DNA from: Streptomyces flaveolus
GTDB taxonomy: Bacteria > Actinomycetota > Actinomycetes > Streptomycetales > Streptomycetaceae
Direction: 5' to 3'
Assembly (NCBI RefSeq): GCF_014648815.1
Contig: NZ_BMRV01000003.1
Coordinates: forward strand, 248,001-312,000
DNA length: 64,000 bases
In this document: piece by piece, positions 22,761 through 31,138 of the stretch
Position numbering within the stretch: the first letter of the stretch is position 1
How the letters are laid out: every line of letters starts with the position of its first letter
Translations under genes and position numbers: made by a program
The notes under the pieces: model-generated
Databases searched by the model: none
Seen by the model: only the letters and a program-made list of their open reading frames with translations
Told to the model about the DNA's origin: nothing

Positions 22761-25205
22761 TCACCCGGTCCGCACGGTGACCTTCTGGGTGGCGCCCGCC
22801 TCAGCGGTGAGGTCGCCGAAGGTGAGGGTGAGGTCGCGGCCGGGCACGGCCCGCTCGACCGTGCCGGACCGCGAGAGGACGGAGGTCACCCGGTGCCGCC
22901 AGGTCACGGTGAGCGTGGTCAGGGTGCGGGTCGGGTCGGAGACGCAGACGACGGCGGTGCCGTCGCGCCGCTTCCGGACCAGCACCGAGCAGGGGGCGTC
23001 GGCGGTCAGGTCGCCGACCGTCCCGGCGGCCCAGAAGTTGACGGCGGTGACACCGAGGGAGGGGACGCGGACGCCCTGGGCCCGAGGCGAGTTCGCGAGC
23101 GTGCTGAGCAGGCCCCGCGCGCCGGCGGCCCGTGCCGCGGTACGGGCGGCACCGGCACCGGGCAGCATGACGTAGGCGTAGGTGCCGTCCACCGGATCGG
23201 TGCCGTGGTCGACATACAGGGTGAGGTAGCGGTCGGTGCAGGGGGCCGTGGAGGAACCGGTCCTGATGTCGCTCCACCGGCCGGTGCGCTCCTCGCGCAG
23301 GGCCGTGACGCGACCGCCGGCCGGGAAGACGTAGCCGCCGTGGCCGGCGATGTGAGCCCACCCCGGGTCGGTCAGCGTCTCGCTCCAGCCCGTTGTCGCG
23401 GGCTTGCGGCGGCCGTCCACGGTCAGGGCGTGGGTGCCGGTGGCACCGAGACGACGGTTGTCGATCACGGTGTTGACCGCCTCGCCGTCCGACGCGGTGA
23501 CGCCGGCGCCCAGACAGACGATGCCCTCGTCCAGGAAGAACCAGGACTTGCGGGCCACCAGCGTCGAGGCGATGCCCTTCAGATGCTGGCCCACCGCCGC
23601 GTACGTGCCGTCGGTCGTGCCGCCGACCCACTTCACCGCGGGCCGTTCGGCGCCCCACTGGCCGCCCTGACCGTCGGCGAGCCTCTTCTGCGAGGCGGTG
23701 ATGCCGGGCAGGCGGTAGGGGTCGACGGTGGCCCAGAAGGTCTGCGAGTACTGCTCGTTGGCGTAGTCGTCACCCCACCAGGACAGCCAGCCGGCTCCCG
23801 TGTGGAATCCGCGCAGGTTCTCTCCGTTGCCCCACTCGTAGTGTGCGATGCGGTCGGACGCCATGGACAGACAGGCGGCCCACCCCCGGCGGCGGTGCAC
23901 CGCCCGGTCCTGGGACGGGAAGAGGCGGTGCTCGACCGGCTCGGGCAGGGGCTTGACGGTGGAGTCGGCCACGACGCTCTGGAGCTGGGCGAGTTTGTGG
24001 ACGCCGAGCATCGGGTCGGTGTGCGGCGGGCTGAAGTAGGCCCGCTGGATCCAGCCCTTGGCCAGGGCGCGCCAGCGGGCGTTCTGCTCGCTGCTCGCGG
24101 CCCGGCCAAGGGCGATGATCGAGGCGATGACCGAGTGGCCGCGCAGATGGTCGTCGTTGGCGCCGGCCGCGTCGCCGGGCGGCAGCCCCCGGGAGATGGC
24201 GCGTCCGGAGACGGCGTCCATGCACAGGCCGTTGTAGAGGAAGGGAGCCCACGCCCGTTCCACGGTGTCGAAGTAGTTCTCCCGGGCCGGGTCGGTGATC
24301 TCCCACGGAGAACCCGCGAGCAGCGCGAACAGCAGGCTGAGGCCCGTGAACAGGTCGGCGCCGTACGAGCCGGCGTAGGGCACCCAGGTGTGCTGGACGA
24401 AGGAGCCGTCCCGGTAGAGACCGTCCCCGGTCGTCACGTAGGGGAAGACCGGGGAGAGGGCGTCGGCCGCGACGGTGAGCCGGTCCGCGTCCTCGCCGAC
24501 CAGACCGCTCAGCGCGATGGTGCGGCACAGGTCCACGCGGTTGGCGCCGGTGGAGGTGCCCGTGTAGGACGCGACCGCGCTGTCCGGCACGAAGCCGCGG
24601 ACGGCCTCGGTGATCGCGGCGATCAGGTCGGCGTCCAGATGGTCGTAGAGGATGATCGCCGCGTCCAGAAGGGCCTGCGGGCCGCCGATCTGCCAGTTGT
24701 ACCAGTTCCCGTAGCGGGCCTGGCCGGTGTGGTACACCTCGGTGACCACGTGCCGGATGCCGGCCACGACGTCCCGCGCGAGAGCGTCGTCGCCGGTCAG
24801 ACCGGTGCCGGGCTGGGCGTAGGCCTCGGCCATGGAACGCAGCCGCTGGAGGGTCAGCTGGATCTGCGCGGAGTAGGCGTACGACTCGGTGTCCGTGTCG
24901 GGCTCCGGGTCCAGCCACACCATGCCCGGCCACAGGGAGCCCGGCGCGGGCCGCATCGCGGTCCGCCAGGCGGCTGCGCTCGCGCCCAACTGGGCGAGTT
25001 TGGAGGCGAACGGCTCCGCGGTGGGGCTGAAGCCCGAGCCCAGGATCAGTCCCCGCCAGGTCGCCCTGAGCTTCTCGAACTCGGCGGAGGCGGCGTGGGC
25101 GGCGCCGGTCGGGACCGCCAGGGAGGTGGCTCCGGCCAGGCCCAGCGCGGCGGCGGCACCCCCCGTCGCCTTGACGAATCCGCGGCGGGACCAGGGTGTC
25201 GGCAT
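22761..25205 (-). CDS. Secreted polysaccharide lyase family 8
   Basis: 814-aa extracellular lyase of the hyaluronate/chondroitin/xanthan lyase family. A Tat signal is present (SRRGFVKATGGAAAALGLAG, cleaved near AHAAS at about residue 40). The alpha-toroid domain carries the expected catalytic residues: Asn222 in TGANRVDLC, His272 and Tyr281 in FVQHTWVPYAGSYG, plus NWYNWQIGGPQALL and the Arg-containing AISRGLPPGD. The C-terminal half is the usual beta-sandwich. It cleaves uronic-acid-containing polysaccharide by beta-elimination; which polymer is not evident. Divergent from the DeoR/LacI-type regulator, 162 bp apart, which probably controls it. Confidence 0.9.
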   Translation of the reverse strand: MPTPWSRRGFVKATGGAAAALGLAGATSLAVPTGAAHAASAEFEKLRATWRGLILGSGFSPTAEPFASKLAQLGASAAAWRTAMRPAPGSLWPGMVWLDPEPDTDTESYAYSAQIQLTLQRLRSMAEAYAQPGTGLTGDDALARDVVAGIRHVVTEVYHTGQARYGNWYNWQIGGPQALLDAAIILYDHLDADLIAAITEAVRGFVPDSAVASYTGTSTGANRVDLCRTIALSGLVGEDADRLTVAADALSPVFPYVTTGDGLYRDGSFVQHTWVPYAGSYGADLFTGLSLLFALLAGSPWEITDPARENYFDTVERAWAPFLYNGLCMDAVSGRAISRGLPPGDAAGANDDHLRGHSVIASIIALGRAASSEQNARWRALAKGWIQRAYFSPPHTDPMLGVHKLAQLQSVVADSTVKPLPEPVEHRLFPSQDRAVHRRRGWAACLSMASDRIAHYEWGNGENLRGFHTGAGWLSWWGDDYANEQYSQTFWATVDPYRLPGITASQKRLADGQGGQWGAERPAVKWVGGTTDGTYAAVGQHLKGIASTLVARKSWFFLDEGIVCLGAGVTASDGEAVNTVIDNRRLGATGTHALTVDGRRKPATTGWSETLTDPGWAHIAGHGGYVFPAGGRVTALREERTGRWSDIRTGSSTAPCTDRYLTLYVDHGTDPVDGTYAYVMLPGAGAARTAARAAGARGLLSTLANSPRAQGVRVPSLGVTAVNFWAAGTVGDLTADAPCSVLVRKRRDGTAVVCVSDPTRTLTTLTVTWRHRVTSVLSRSGTVERAVPGRDLTLTFGDLTAEAGATQKVTVRTG

Positions 25206-25367
25206 GGTGTCTCCAGGGACGCAGGGGAGGGGCGTGGGGCGTGGAGGGCGAGTGAGGGGTTTCTAGCATGATGCGAGCAAGACGCTCAATACGTAAGACT
25301 CGAAAGAATCAATCGTTGGAGTACGGTGGGACGCGCACCAGCCGGGGGATCATCAGGAGGACGACGG

Positions 25368-26498
25368 ATGCGGTCGCATGTCAATCAGCGCCATGAACGG
25401 GTGCTGGAGATCGTGCGCAGGCGGGGCGGTCTGCGCGTCACGGAGCTGGCGCAGGAGTTGGGCGTCTCCGCCGTCACCGTGCGCCGCGACGTCGAGGCGC
25501 TGGCCGAGCAGGGGCGGCTGACCAGGCTGCACGGTTCGGTCTCGTGGCCCGGAGCGTCAGGACCCGGCCCGTCGGCCGCGCCGTCCCGGATGCACGCCGC
25601 GGCGGCCCGCACCGAGGACACCGAACCGCCGGAGATCACCGGACTGGTCCTCGGCATGGTCGTGCCCAGCATGGAGCACTACTTCGCCGAGCTGGTGCGG
25701 GGCGCCCAGGACGCCGTGGCGGCCCGGGGCGGCCGGCTGGTGCTCGGGATCGCGCACTGGCGTCCCGAGGAGGACACCGCACAGATCGGGCGGATGCTCG
25801 ACGGCGGTGTCGACGGCCTGCTGATCCAGCCCAGTTGGGGGCGCGGAGTACCCAGCTGCGAGCAGGAGGAACAGTTGCTGGCGCTGAGGATCCCCGCCGT
25901 CCTGGTGGACCGGCGTGTCCCCCTCGGGGGGCGGCTGGCCGGGCTGGACAGCGCGCGTTCCGACCATGTGCTCGGCGGAGCCGCCGCCGTCCACCACCTC
26001 GCCGGGCTCGGGCATGAGCGGATCGCCCTGCTCGCCCAGGACAACCCGACAGCACCGCAGGTCAGGGAGGGATACGAAGCCGCCGTCGCGGCACGCGGTC
26101 TGTCCGTGCTGCCGCCGGTGACCGTCGACCCGGACGATCCGGCCGCCCTGGAGGCCGCCGCTCGGGCGCTGTACCGGTCGGTGACGGACGACGGGGTCAC
26201 TGCCGCGATCGTGCACAACGACCAGACCGCGATCGGTGTCGTGCAACGACTGCGTGAGCGCGGTCTGTCCATCCCGGCCGACGTGTCGCTGGTGGCGTAC
26301 GAGGACGAGATGGCGGCACTGGCCGACGTGCCGCTGACCGCGGTGGCGCCCCCGCGGCAGGCCGTGGGGGAGACCGCCGTGGAGATGATGCTCTCCCGGC
26401 TCGGCGCGGGTCCGGACGCGTCGGCCCCGAGCCGGCACGTCTCGCTCGTGCCCCGGCTCACGGTGCGCGCGTCCTGCGCCTCCCCGCGATCGTCTTGA
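25368..26498 (+). CDS. DeoR-type HTH fused to LacI-type sugar-sensing domain
   Basis: 376-aa regulator. Residues about 5-60 are a DeoR winged helix (ERVLEIVRRRGGLRVTELAQ, then VSAVTVRRDVEALAEQGRLT). After a Pro/Ala linker comes a periplasmic-binding-like effector domain (VLGMVVPSMEHYFAELVRGA, GGVDGLLIQPSWGRG, LAGLGHERIALL, VTAAIVHNDQTAIG, PADVSLVAYEDE) as in LacI/GalR proteins. It should repress the divergent polysaccharide lyase until an oligosaccharide binds. AGGAGG lies seven bases before the ATG at 25368. The start at 25326 would add residues through the ribosome site and is not used. Confidence 0.88.
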   Translation: MRSHVNQRHERVLEIVRRRGGLRVTELAQELGVSAVTVRRDVEALAEQGRLTRLHGSVSWPGASGPGPSAAPSRMHAAAARTEDTEPPEITGLVLGMVVPSMEHYFAELVRGAQDAVAARGGRLVLGIAHWRPEEDTAQIGRMLDGGVDGLLIQPSWGRGVPSCEQEEQLLALRIPAVLVDRRVPLGGRLAGLDSARSDHVLGGAAAVHHLAGLGHERIALLAQDNPTAPQVREGYEAAVAARGLSVLPPVTVDPDDPAALEAAARALYRSVTDDGVTAAIVHNDQTAIGVVQRLRERGLSIPADVSLVAYEDEMAALADVPLTAVAPPRQAVGETAVEMMLSRLGAGPDASAPSRHVSLVPRLTVRASCASPRSS

Positions 26499-26501
26499 AC
26501 G

Positions 26502-26513
26502 AAACGATCGTTT
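26502..26513. promoter_or_regulatory. 12-bp palindrome AAACGATCGTTT between convergent genes
   Basis: Perfect palindrome in the 16-bp gap between the regulator stop and the next gene's stop. With the following T run on the plus strand it might help termination, but it has no loop. It also looks like a LacI-family operator. Confidence 0.3.
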
Positions 26514-26514
26514 T

Positions 26515-27165
26515 TCAGGTGAGGCTGAAGAAGAGCGTGTCCTGGGTGTACCAGTCGATCTTCTTCGTGGCGTACTCCCACTCCTCGTGCTCGAACTCCA
26601 GCTTCTCCGCCAGCCCCTGGACGTCGTACCGGAAGTCCGCGGGCAGCCGGTCCAGGACGGCACGGTAGGAGTCCGCCGCGGACTTGGTCCTCGCCAGCGG
26701 CAGATGGCCGATGCACGGGTAGCCGTCCACCGAGCCCGGGACGAAGGGGAAGTCGTCGGGCGGCCCGCCGAAGAGGTAGCCGTGCGGAAGCAGGTCGGCG
26801 GGCACGCCGAGGGACCGCATCGCGTCGTCCACCAGAGCGAAGAACGTCGAGGGCTTCGAGTAGGTGCCCAGCTGGGCGGGGTCGGACGCGTTGTGGTCGA
26901 TGATGTGCTGCAGAGCGCAGTGGTAGGCGTTGCCCGCGCACTCCGCGTCCGAGTCGGTGCGCCCGGCGATGAGGTGGTCGAGGGCGTCGGGGATGGACAG
27001 ACCCCAGTCGACGCCCTGGCGGTCGAGGTCGTCCTGGTGCGCCCGGGCGTCCTCGCGTATCCCGTCGAGACGTCGCTGCCGATCCGCCGTCAGGTCACCG
27101 TTGCTGCCCAGGAAGGCCAGGACGTCGGCCTTGTCCGCGGTGGAGTACGTGATGTTGTGACTCAT
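26515..27165 (-). CDS. Uncharacterised 216-aa protein (DUF7691-like)
   Basis: Soluble protein with no recognisable catalytic motif. It begins MSHNITYSTADKADVLAFLG, a start I associate with an uncharacterised Streptomyces family (probably DUF7691). His/Trp/Cys-rich segments include AECAGNAYHCALQHIIDHNA, SKPSTFFALVDDAMRSLGV and HEEWEYATKKIDWYTQDTLF. The conserved pattern suggests an immunity- or sensor-like small protein rather than an enzyme, but that is a guess. ATG 27165 is chosen by the family start; an ATG nine bases upstream is possible. Convergent with the regulator and 95 bp after nadE on the same strand. Confidence 0.7.
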   Translation of the reverse strand: MSHNITYSTADKADVLAFLGSNGDLTADRQRRLDGIREDARAHQDDLDRQGVDWGLSIPDALDHLIAGRTDSDAECAGNAYHCALQHIIDHNASDPAQLGTYSKPSTFFALVDDAMRSLGVPADLLPHGYLFGGPPDDFPFVPGSVDGYPCIGHLPLARTKSAADSYRAVLDRLPADFRYDVQGLAEKLEFEHEEWEYATKKIDWYTQDTLFFSLT

Positions 27166-27260
27166 GATCGCCATAGTGCCAAGCGGCACTGACATCCGGT
27201 GCCCCTGGGAGCCCGAAGCCCGCCGGGCGGGCATCCCGGCGGGCGTCGACACCGCTTCCG

Positions 27261-28091
27261 TCAGGGCGCGATGGGCAGTTGGCGCTTGTGCTCGGTGAGG
27301 TGGTAGCGCCCGACGATCTTCTCGAAGACCGCCTCGTCCACCGGCTTGCCCTCCAGGAAGTCGTCGATGTCGTCGTAGGTGACTCCGAGGGCGTCCTCGT
27401 CGGCCTTGCCCGGGTCGAGGGTCTCCAGGTCGGCCGTGGGCGTCTTCCACACCAGCTCGGCGGGGGCGCCGAGCGCGTCGGCGACGGCGCGCACCCGGCG
27501 CTTGGTCAGGCCGGTCAGCGGGACCAGGTCGGCGGCGCCGTCGCCGAACTTCGTGAAGAACCCGGAGACGGCCTCGGCGGCGTGGTCGGTGCCGACGACC
27601 AGGCCGTCGTGCGCCCCCGCCACCGCGTACTGGGCGATCATGCGCTGCCGGGCCTTGATGTTGCCGAGGACGAAGTCCTGGTGGTGGTCGTCGCGGAAGG
27701 CGACGTCGGCGGCGACCGCGGCCGCCAGCGCGGCGTCGCTCGCGGGCTTGATGTCGACGGTCAGCACGTGGTCGGGCTGGATGAAGGAGAGCGCGAGCTG
27801 GGCGTCGTGCTCGTCGGCCTGGGCCCCGTAGGGCAGCCGCATCGCGTAGAAACGCGCTTCGTGACCCGCGGCACGGGCCCGCTCGACGGCGAGCTGGCAC
27901 AGGCGGCCGGCGGCCGTGGAGTCGACGCCGCCGCTGATACCGAGCACGAGGGACCGCAGGCCGGTGGAGGTCAGCCGCTCGGCGAGGAAGGCCACCCGGC
28001 GTTCGATCTCCTGCTCGGCGTCGAAGTTCTCTGCCACCTGGAGTTCCCGGGCGATTTCCTGCTGCTGGGCGATGGACGCCGGCTCGCTCAC
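27261..28091 (-). CDS. nadE: Ammonia-dependent NAD+ synthetase
   Basis: 276 aa, the size of the short NH3-dependent NadE. It adenylates deamido-NAD with ATP and amidates it to NAD+, the last step of NAD synthesis. Visible: P-loop pyrophosphatase motif LVLGISGGVDSTAAGRL, RLPYGAQADEHDAQ, the deamido-NAD-binding VLGNIKARQRMIAQY, GTDHAAEAVSGFFTKFGDGA, and LTKRRVRAVADALGAP. No glutaminase (nitrilase) domain is present, so free ammonia is the donor. It is one of the few core housekeeping genes in the window and is flanked by unrelated accessory genes. Confidence 0.95.
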   Translation of the reverse strand: MSEPASIAQQQEIARELQVAENFDAEQEIERRVAFLAERLTSTGLRSLVLGISGGVDSTAAGRLCQLAVERARAAGHEARFYAMRLPYGAQADEHDAQLALSFIQPDHVLTVDIKPASDAALAAAVAADVAFRDDHHQDFVLGNIKARQRMIAQYAVAGAHDGLVVGTDHAAEAVSGFFTKFGDGAADLVPLTGLTKRRVRAVADALGAPAELVWKTPTADLETLDPGKADEDALGVTYDDIDDFLEGKPVDEAVFEKIVGRYHLTEHKRQLPIAP

Positions 28092-28133
28092 GTCTGCTCC
28101 TGATCTGGTTCGCGGTGTGCTGCCGTAACCAGC

Positions 28134-29438
28134 CTACCCAGATGCTCCGAGCGCATGATGCGCGGTCGGAAGCTCCCGCCCCAGGCGTACGAGCGGGGAG
28201 AGAGCCATCACCACCGGGGACAGCAACATGCCCGCGGCCGTCACCAGGAGACTGGTGCGCAGCCCCCACCCCTCGGCGAGAAATCCGCCGAGCAGTGAAC
28301 CCAGCGGGGCCGCCCCCATGCCGACGAACGTGATGGTGGCGGTCGCGCGGCCCTGCATCCCGTCCGGAGTGACGGCCTGCCGGACGGCCATGACCGTGAC
28401 GTTCACCAACTGACCGCCGCACCCGAACACGAAGCCGACCGCAAGGAGCGAGGTGACCGTCACCGCCGACGAGCCGTGCAACGCGGGAACACACAGGAAC
28501 GCGCCGTCACCGAGCGCCGCCGCACACACGAGCACCACGCCATGGCCGAACCGCCCCGGCAGGCGCGCGGCCAGCACCGAGCCCAGGAGCGCACCCGGTC
28601 CCGCCACCGCGAGCGCCAGCCCCACGACGGTGCCCGACAGGTGCAGTTCCCGCGGCAGGAAGAGGAGATAGACGGTCATCACGGCCGCGAAGGAGAACTG
28701 GAAGGCGGCCGAGGCCAGGCACACGCTGCGCAGCGCGGAGTCACGGGCCACGAACCGCAGGCCCTCGTGGATCCGCCGCCAGACCCGGGGCGGGTGTTCC
28801 GGACGCTCCGGGACCGATTCGGCTCGGCGGATCCGCCGGACCGACAGGAAGGACAGCGCGAAGAACAGCGCGCTGAAGGCGGCGGCGATCGGCGCCGACA
28901 GCAGCGACACCGACGCACCGCCGAGAGCGGGACCGCCGATCTGCGCCGCGGAACGGCTGCCCTCCAGCGCACTGTTGCCCTGCACGAGCCGGTCGTGTGC
29001 CACCAGGCGTACGAGGGACGTCTGGTACGCCACGTCGAAGAACACGGACAGGGCCCCGACGGTGAAGGCGAGCGCGAGCAGACCGGGAAGGCCCAGCAGG
29101 CCGAGGAGGCCGGCCGATGCGGCCGCGCCCAGGGCCAGGGTCCGGCCGGCGTCCGTGAGCACCATCGTCGTGCGGGTCCGCCACCTGTCCACGCAGGCGC
29201 CGGCGAAGAGCGAGAGCAGCAGGACCGGCGCCTGCCCCACCGCGCGAAGGACGCCCAGCTGACCGGCACTGGCGTCGAACGCCAGGACCGCGAAGAGCGG
29301 CAGGACCACCAGACTTGCGTGTTCACCGAGTTGGGAGGCCGTCTGGCCGATCCAGAGCCTGCGGAAGTCGGCGTCCCGCCACAGGCTGGAGGGAACAGGC
29401 CGACCGGAATCGGATGCGAAGGAGGAAGCGGACGGCAC
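28134..29438 (-). CDS. MFS transporter (DHA3/enterobactin-exporter-like)
   Basis: 434-aa major facilitator, 12 hydrophobic segments. The start SLWRDADFRRLWIGQTASQL and the motif LFAGACVDRWRTRTTMVLTD place it with the exporter-like DHA3/EntS group seen next to many Streptomyces resistance genes. Later landmarks: DVAYQTSLVRLVAHDRLVQ and GRATATITFVGMGAAPLGSL. It probably exports a drug or secondary metabolite. GTG 29438 has AAGGGA five bases upstream and leaves the 12-bp palindrome GTTGCCGGCAAC outside the gene; longer in-frame extension to 29495 is not needed. Confidence 0.8.
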   Translation of the reverse strand: MPSASSFASDSGRPVPSSLWRDADFRRLWIGQTASQLGEHASLVVLPLFAVLAFDASAGQLGVLRAVGQAPVLLLSLFAGACVDRWRTRTTMVLTDAGRTLALGAAASAGLLGLLGLPGLLALAFTVGALSVFFDVAYQTSLVRLVAHDRLVQGNSALEGSRSAAQIGGPALGGASVSLLSAPIAAAFSALFFALSFLSVRRIRRAESVPERPEHPPRVWRRIHEGLRFVARDSALRSVCLASAAFQFSFAAVMTVYLLFLPRELHLSGTVVGLALAVAGPGALLGSVLAARLPGRFGHGVVLVCAAALGDGAFLCVPALHGSSAVTVTSLLAVGFVFGCGGQLVNVTVMAVRQAVTPDGMQGRATATITFVGMGAAPLGSLLGGFLAEGWGLRTSLLVTAAGMLLSPVVMALSPLVRLGRELPTAHHALGASG

Positions 29439-29451
29439 GGGAATCCCTTGT

Positions 29452-29463
29452 GTTGCCGGCAAC
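29452..29463. promoter_or_regulatory. Palindrome GTTGCCGGCAAC before MFS gene
   Basis: Perfect 12-bp palindrome ending 14 bp before the GTG of the MFS gene, just upstream of its ribosome site. It is a candidate operator or a short RNA hairpin. The remaining 236 bp up to the HD-domain gene shows nothing else convincing. Confidence 0.35.
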
Positions 29464-29699
29464 AAGGCCCGCCGCCGAGCACACGAGGGGCGCACCGGCG
29501 GTTCGGACGGGGAAAGGCTCGCTGTGCCGCAGCATCAAGGGCAGCACGCGATGACAGGCCGGTCACGGCCTACGACGTCAACGCGCGCTCGGAAGACCGA
29601 CCATGTCTCGACTCCTCCTGGGTGTCTCCGTGCCCGAACCCTAGCCGTGGGCGGCGCGCCGCGAAAGACCGCCCGGGGCGCCGGGGCGGTGGACGGCGG

Positions 29700-30302
29700 T
29701 CACGGCCGGGCGGACATGTCACCGCGCGGCACCGGCACGGCCAGGTCGGGGTCGCCGAACTCCGCACGCAGGGCCTGGAAGGCCGTGACCTTCTCCTCAC
29801 CGAAGCGGCGCACCTGGGAGGCGTACTCGCCGGCGGTCAGGAACGCCGTGGGCCGGGACTTGCTGTGGAACTTGTCCGCGTACATGACCAGCCGCTCCTC
29901 GTCCGTCACCGCCACGTAGTCGGCGACGGGCAGGGGAAGGCCCTGCTTCAGGACGTCCTCCTTCGTGACCCCCACTCCGGTGTGGTGGGAGCAGAAGCGG
30001 CGCAGCGTCTCCGGGAAGCCCTCGTCTTCCAAAATCTCGTGGCCGAGCAGCCCGTGCCGGATGTAGTTGCCGTGGTCCAGCCGTCCGTCGTCCCCGTAGA
30101 GGCGGTAGACGCCGATGTCGTGCAGCAGGCAGCCCGCGCGGACCAGATCGGCGTCGAGATGGCCGAGGCGCGGCGCGGCGAGCAGTTGTTCGGCGATGCT
30201 CCAGACGATCTCGCAGTGGGTGTGCACGAGGTCGAACGCCTCGGCGGTCGGCGCGTACTTCTCGTGCAGCGCACGGATCTCTTGGGTTCCCGGAATCCTC
30301 AC
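29700..30302 (-). CDS. HD-domain phosphohydrolase-like protein
   Basis: 200-aa soluble HD-superfamily protein. The metal-binding signature is spread as FDLVHTHCEIVWSIAEQLLA (His), VRAGCLLHDIGVYRLYGDDG (HD) and RFCSHHTGVGVTKED (later His pair), followed by Asp in DEERLVMYADKFH. These match uncharacterised phosphohydrolases that remove phosphate from nucleotides or small molecules. It lies 60 bp downstream of a second HD gene, and both are on the minus strand behind the GlxA-type regulator, probably as one unit. Confidence 0.82.
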   Translation of the reverse strand: MRIPGTQEIRALHEKYAPTAEAFDLVHTHCEIVWSIAEQLLAAPRLGHLDADLVRAGCLLHDIGVYRLYGDDGRLDHGNYIRHGLLGHEILEDEGFPETLRRFCSHHTGVGVTKEDVLKQGLPLPVADYVAVTDEERLVMYADKFHSKSRPTAFLTAGEYASQVRRFGEEKVTAFQALRAEFGDPDLAVPVPRGDMSARP

Positions 30303-30362
30303 CGGGGGAGCGTAACAACGCTCGTACGGGAGGCCGGGGCCGGTCGCCGTGCCGACCTGCGG

Positions 30363-31001
30363 TCACTCGGGCCAGGCGGAGTTCTCGATGACGTCGACGA
30401 AGTCGGTCCGCCGGAATCCGGGGACGAAGTGTGCCAGGACGTCCGCGTTCACCGTGCCGAAGGTGGTGTCGGGGCGGTGCCGGAAACCCTCGGTGAACGC
30501 CTGGAGGATCTGCCGCTTGAAGTCCGGCCGGGGATGGGCGGCGGTGACCTCGTCGATCTGTGCCTGCGTGACGTTGGCCAGGTTGAGGCCGAGCACATCG
30601 GTCTCGACGCCCGCGGTGGTCGCCGCGATCTCCGGTGCCATCTTGTACGGCACCTCGGGCGTGGTGTGCAGGGCGATGGCCGTCCAGACCGTGTCCGCGT
30701 CGCCCTCGGAGAGGCCGTGGGTCAGCAGGAAGGCCCTGGCCTGGTCGGCGCCGTCCATCTCGAAGCGCTGGTCGTCGCTGCGGTAGGGCGGCACGAGGCC
30801 GGTGTCGTGGAACAGTGCCGCCACGTACAGCAGCTCCGGGTCGGGCCGCAGGCCGAGTGCCGCGGCCTGGAGGCTGCCGAAGAGGTACACCCGGCGGGAG
30901 TGGTGGAAAATCAGGGGCGGTGTGGTGTCGCGGATGAGTTCCGTCGCGTCCTGCACGAGCTTGCTGTCGGGGATCTCGATCCCGGCGATCTTCTCGGTCA
31001 T
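30363..31001 (-). CDS. HD-domain protein, cyanamide-hydratase-like
   Basis: 212 aa. The pattern PPLIFHHSRRVYLFGSLQAA, then LLYVAALFHDTGLVPPY, and later TAIALHTTPEVPYKMAPEI matches the HD-type cyanamide hydratase/Ddi2 group and related uncharacterised hydrolases, distinct from the second HD protein downstream. The HD dyad and flanking His residues for metal binding are all present. AGGGAAGG lies six bases before the ATG at 31001. Activity on nitrile-like substrates is a family possibility only. It follows the GlxA-type regulator gene by 137 bp on the same strand. Confidence 0.82.
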   Translation of the reverse strand: MTEKIAGIEIPDSKLVQDATELIRDTTPPLIFHHSRRVYLFGSLQAAALGLRPDPELLYVAALFHDTGLVPPYRSDDQRFEMDGADQARAFLLTHGLSEGDADTVWTAIALHTTPEVPYKMAPEIAATTAGVETDVLGLNLANVTQAQIDEVTAAHPRPDFKRQILQAFTEGFRHRPDTTFGTVNADVLAHFVPGFRRTDFVDVIENSAWPE

Positions 31002-31138
31002 GGCTGCCTTCCCTGGGGGACGCTGGTGTGGGACCTGCGGTGCAGGACCTGACCTCAGCTTGCGCCGGACCGGGCCGTCCCGTCCGCTGGGGGACGGCCG
31101 AGAACCCCTCGGAAACGGCCATGGTCCACGCTGTCGGC

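Noticed and set aside
21885..25271. Plus-strand ORF of about 1128 codons opposite VanZ and the lyase
   Set aside because: Shadow frame; no domains, and the minus-strand genes explain the region.
29323..29547. Minus-strand 74-aa ORF overlapping the MFS start
   Set aside because: Out of frame with the transporter, no ribosome site, composition of a shadow.
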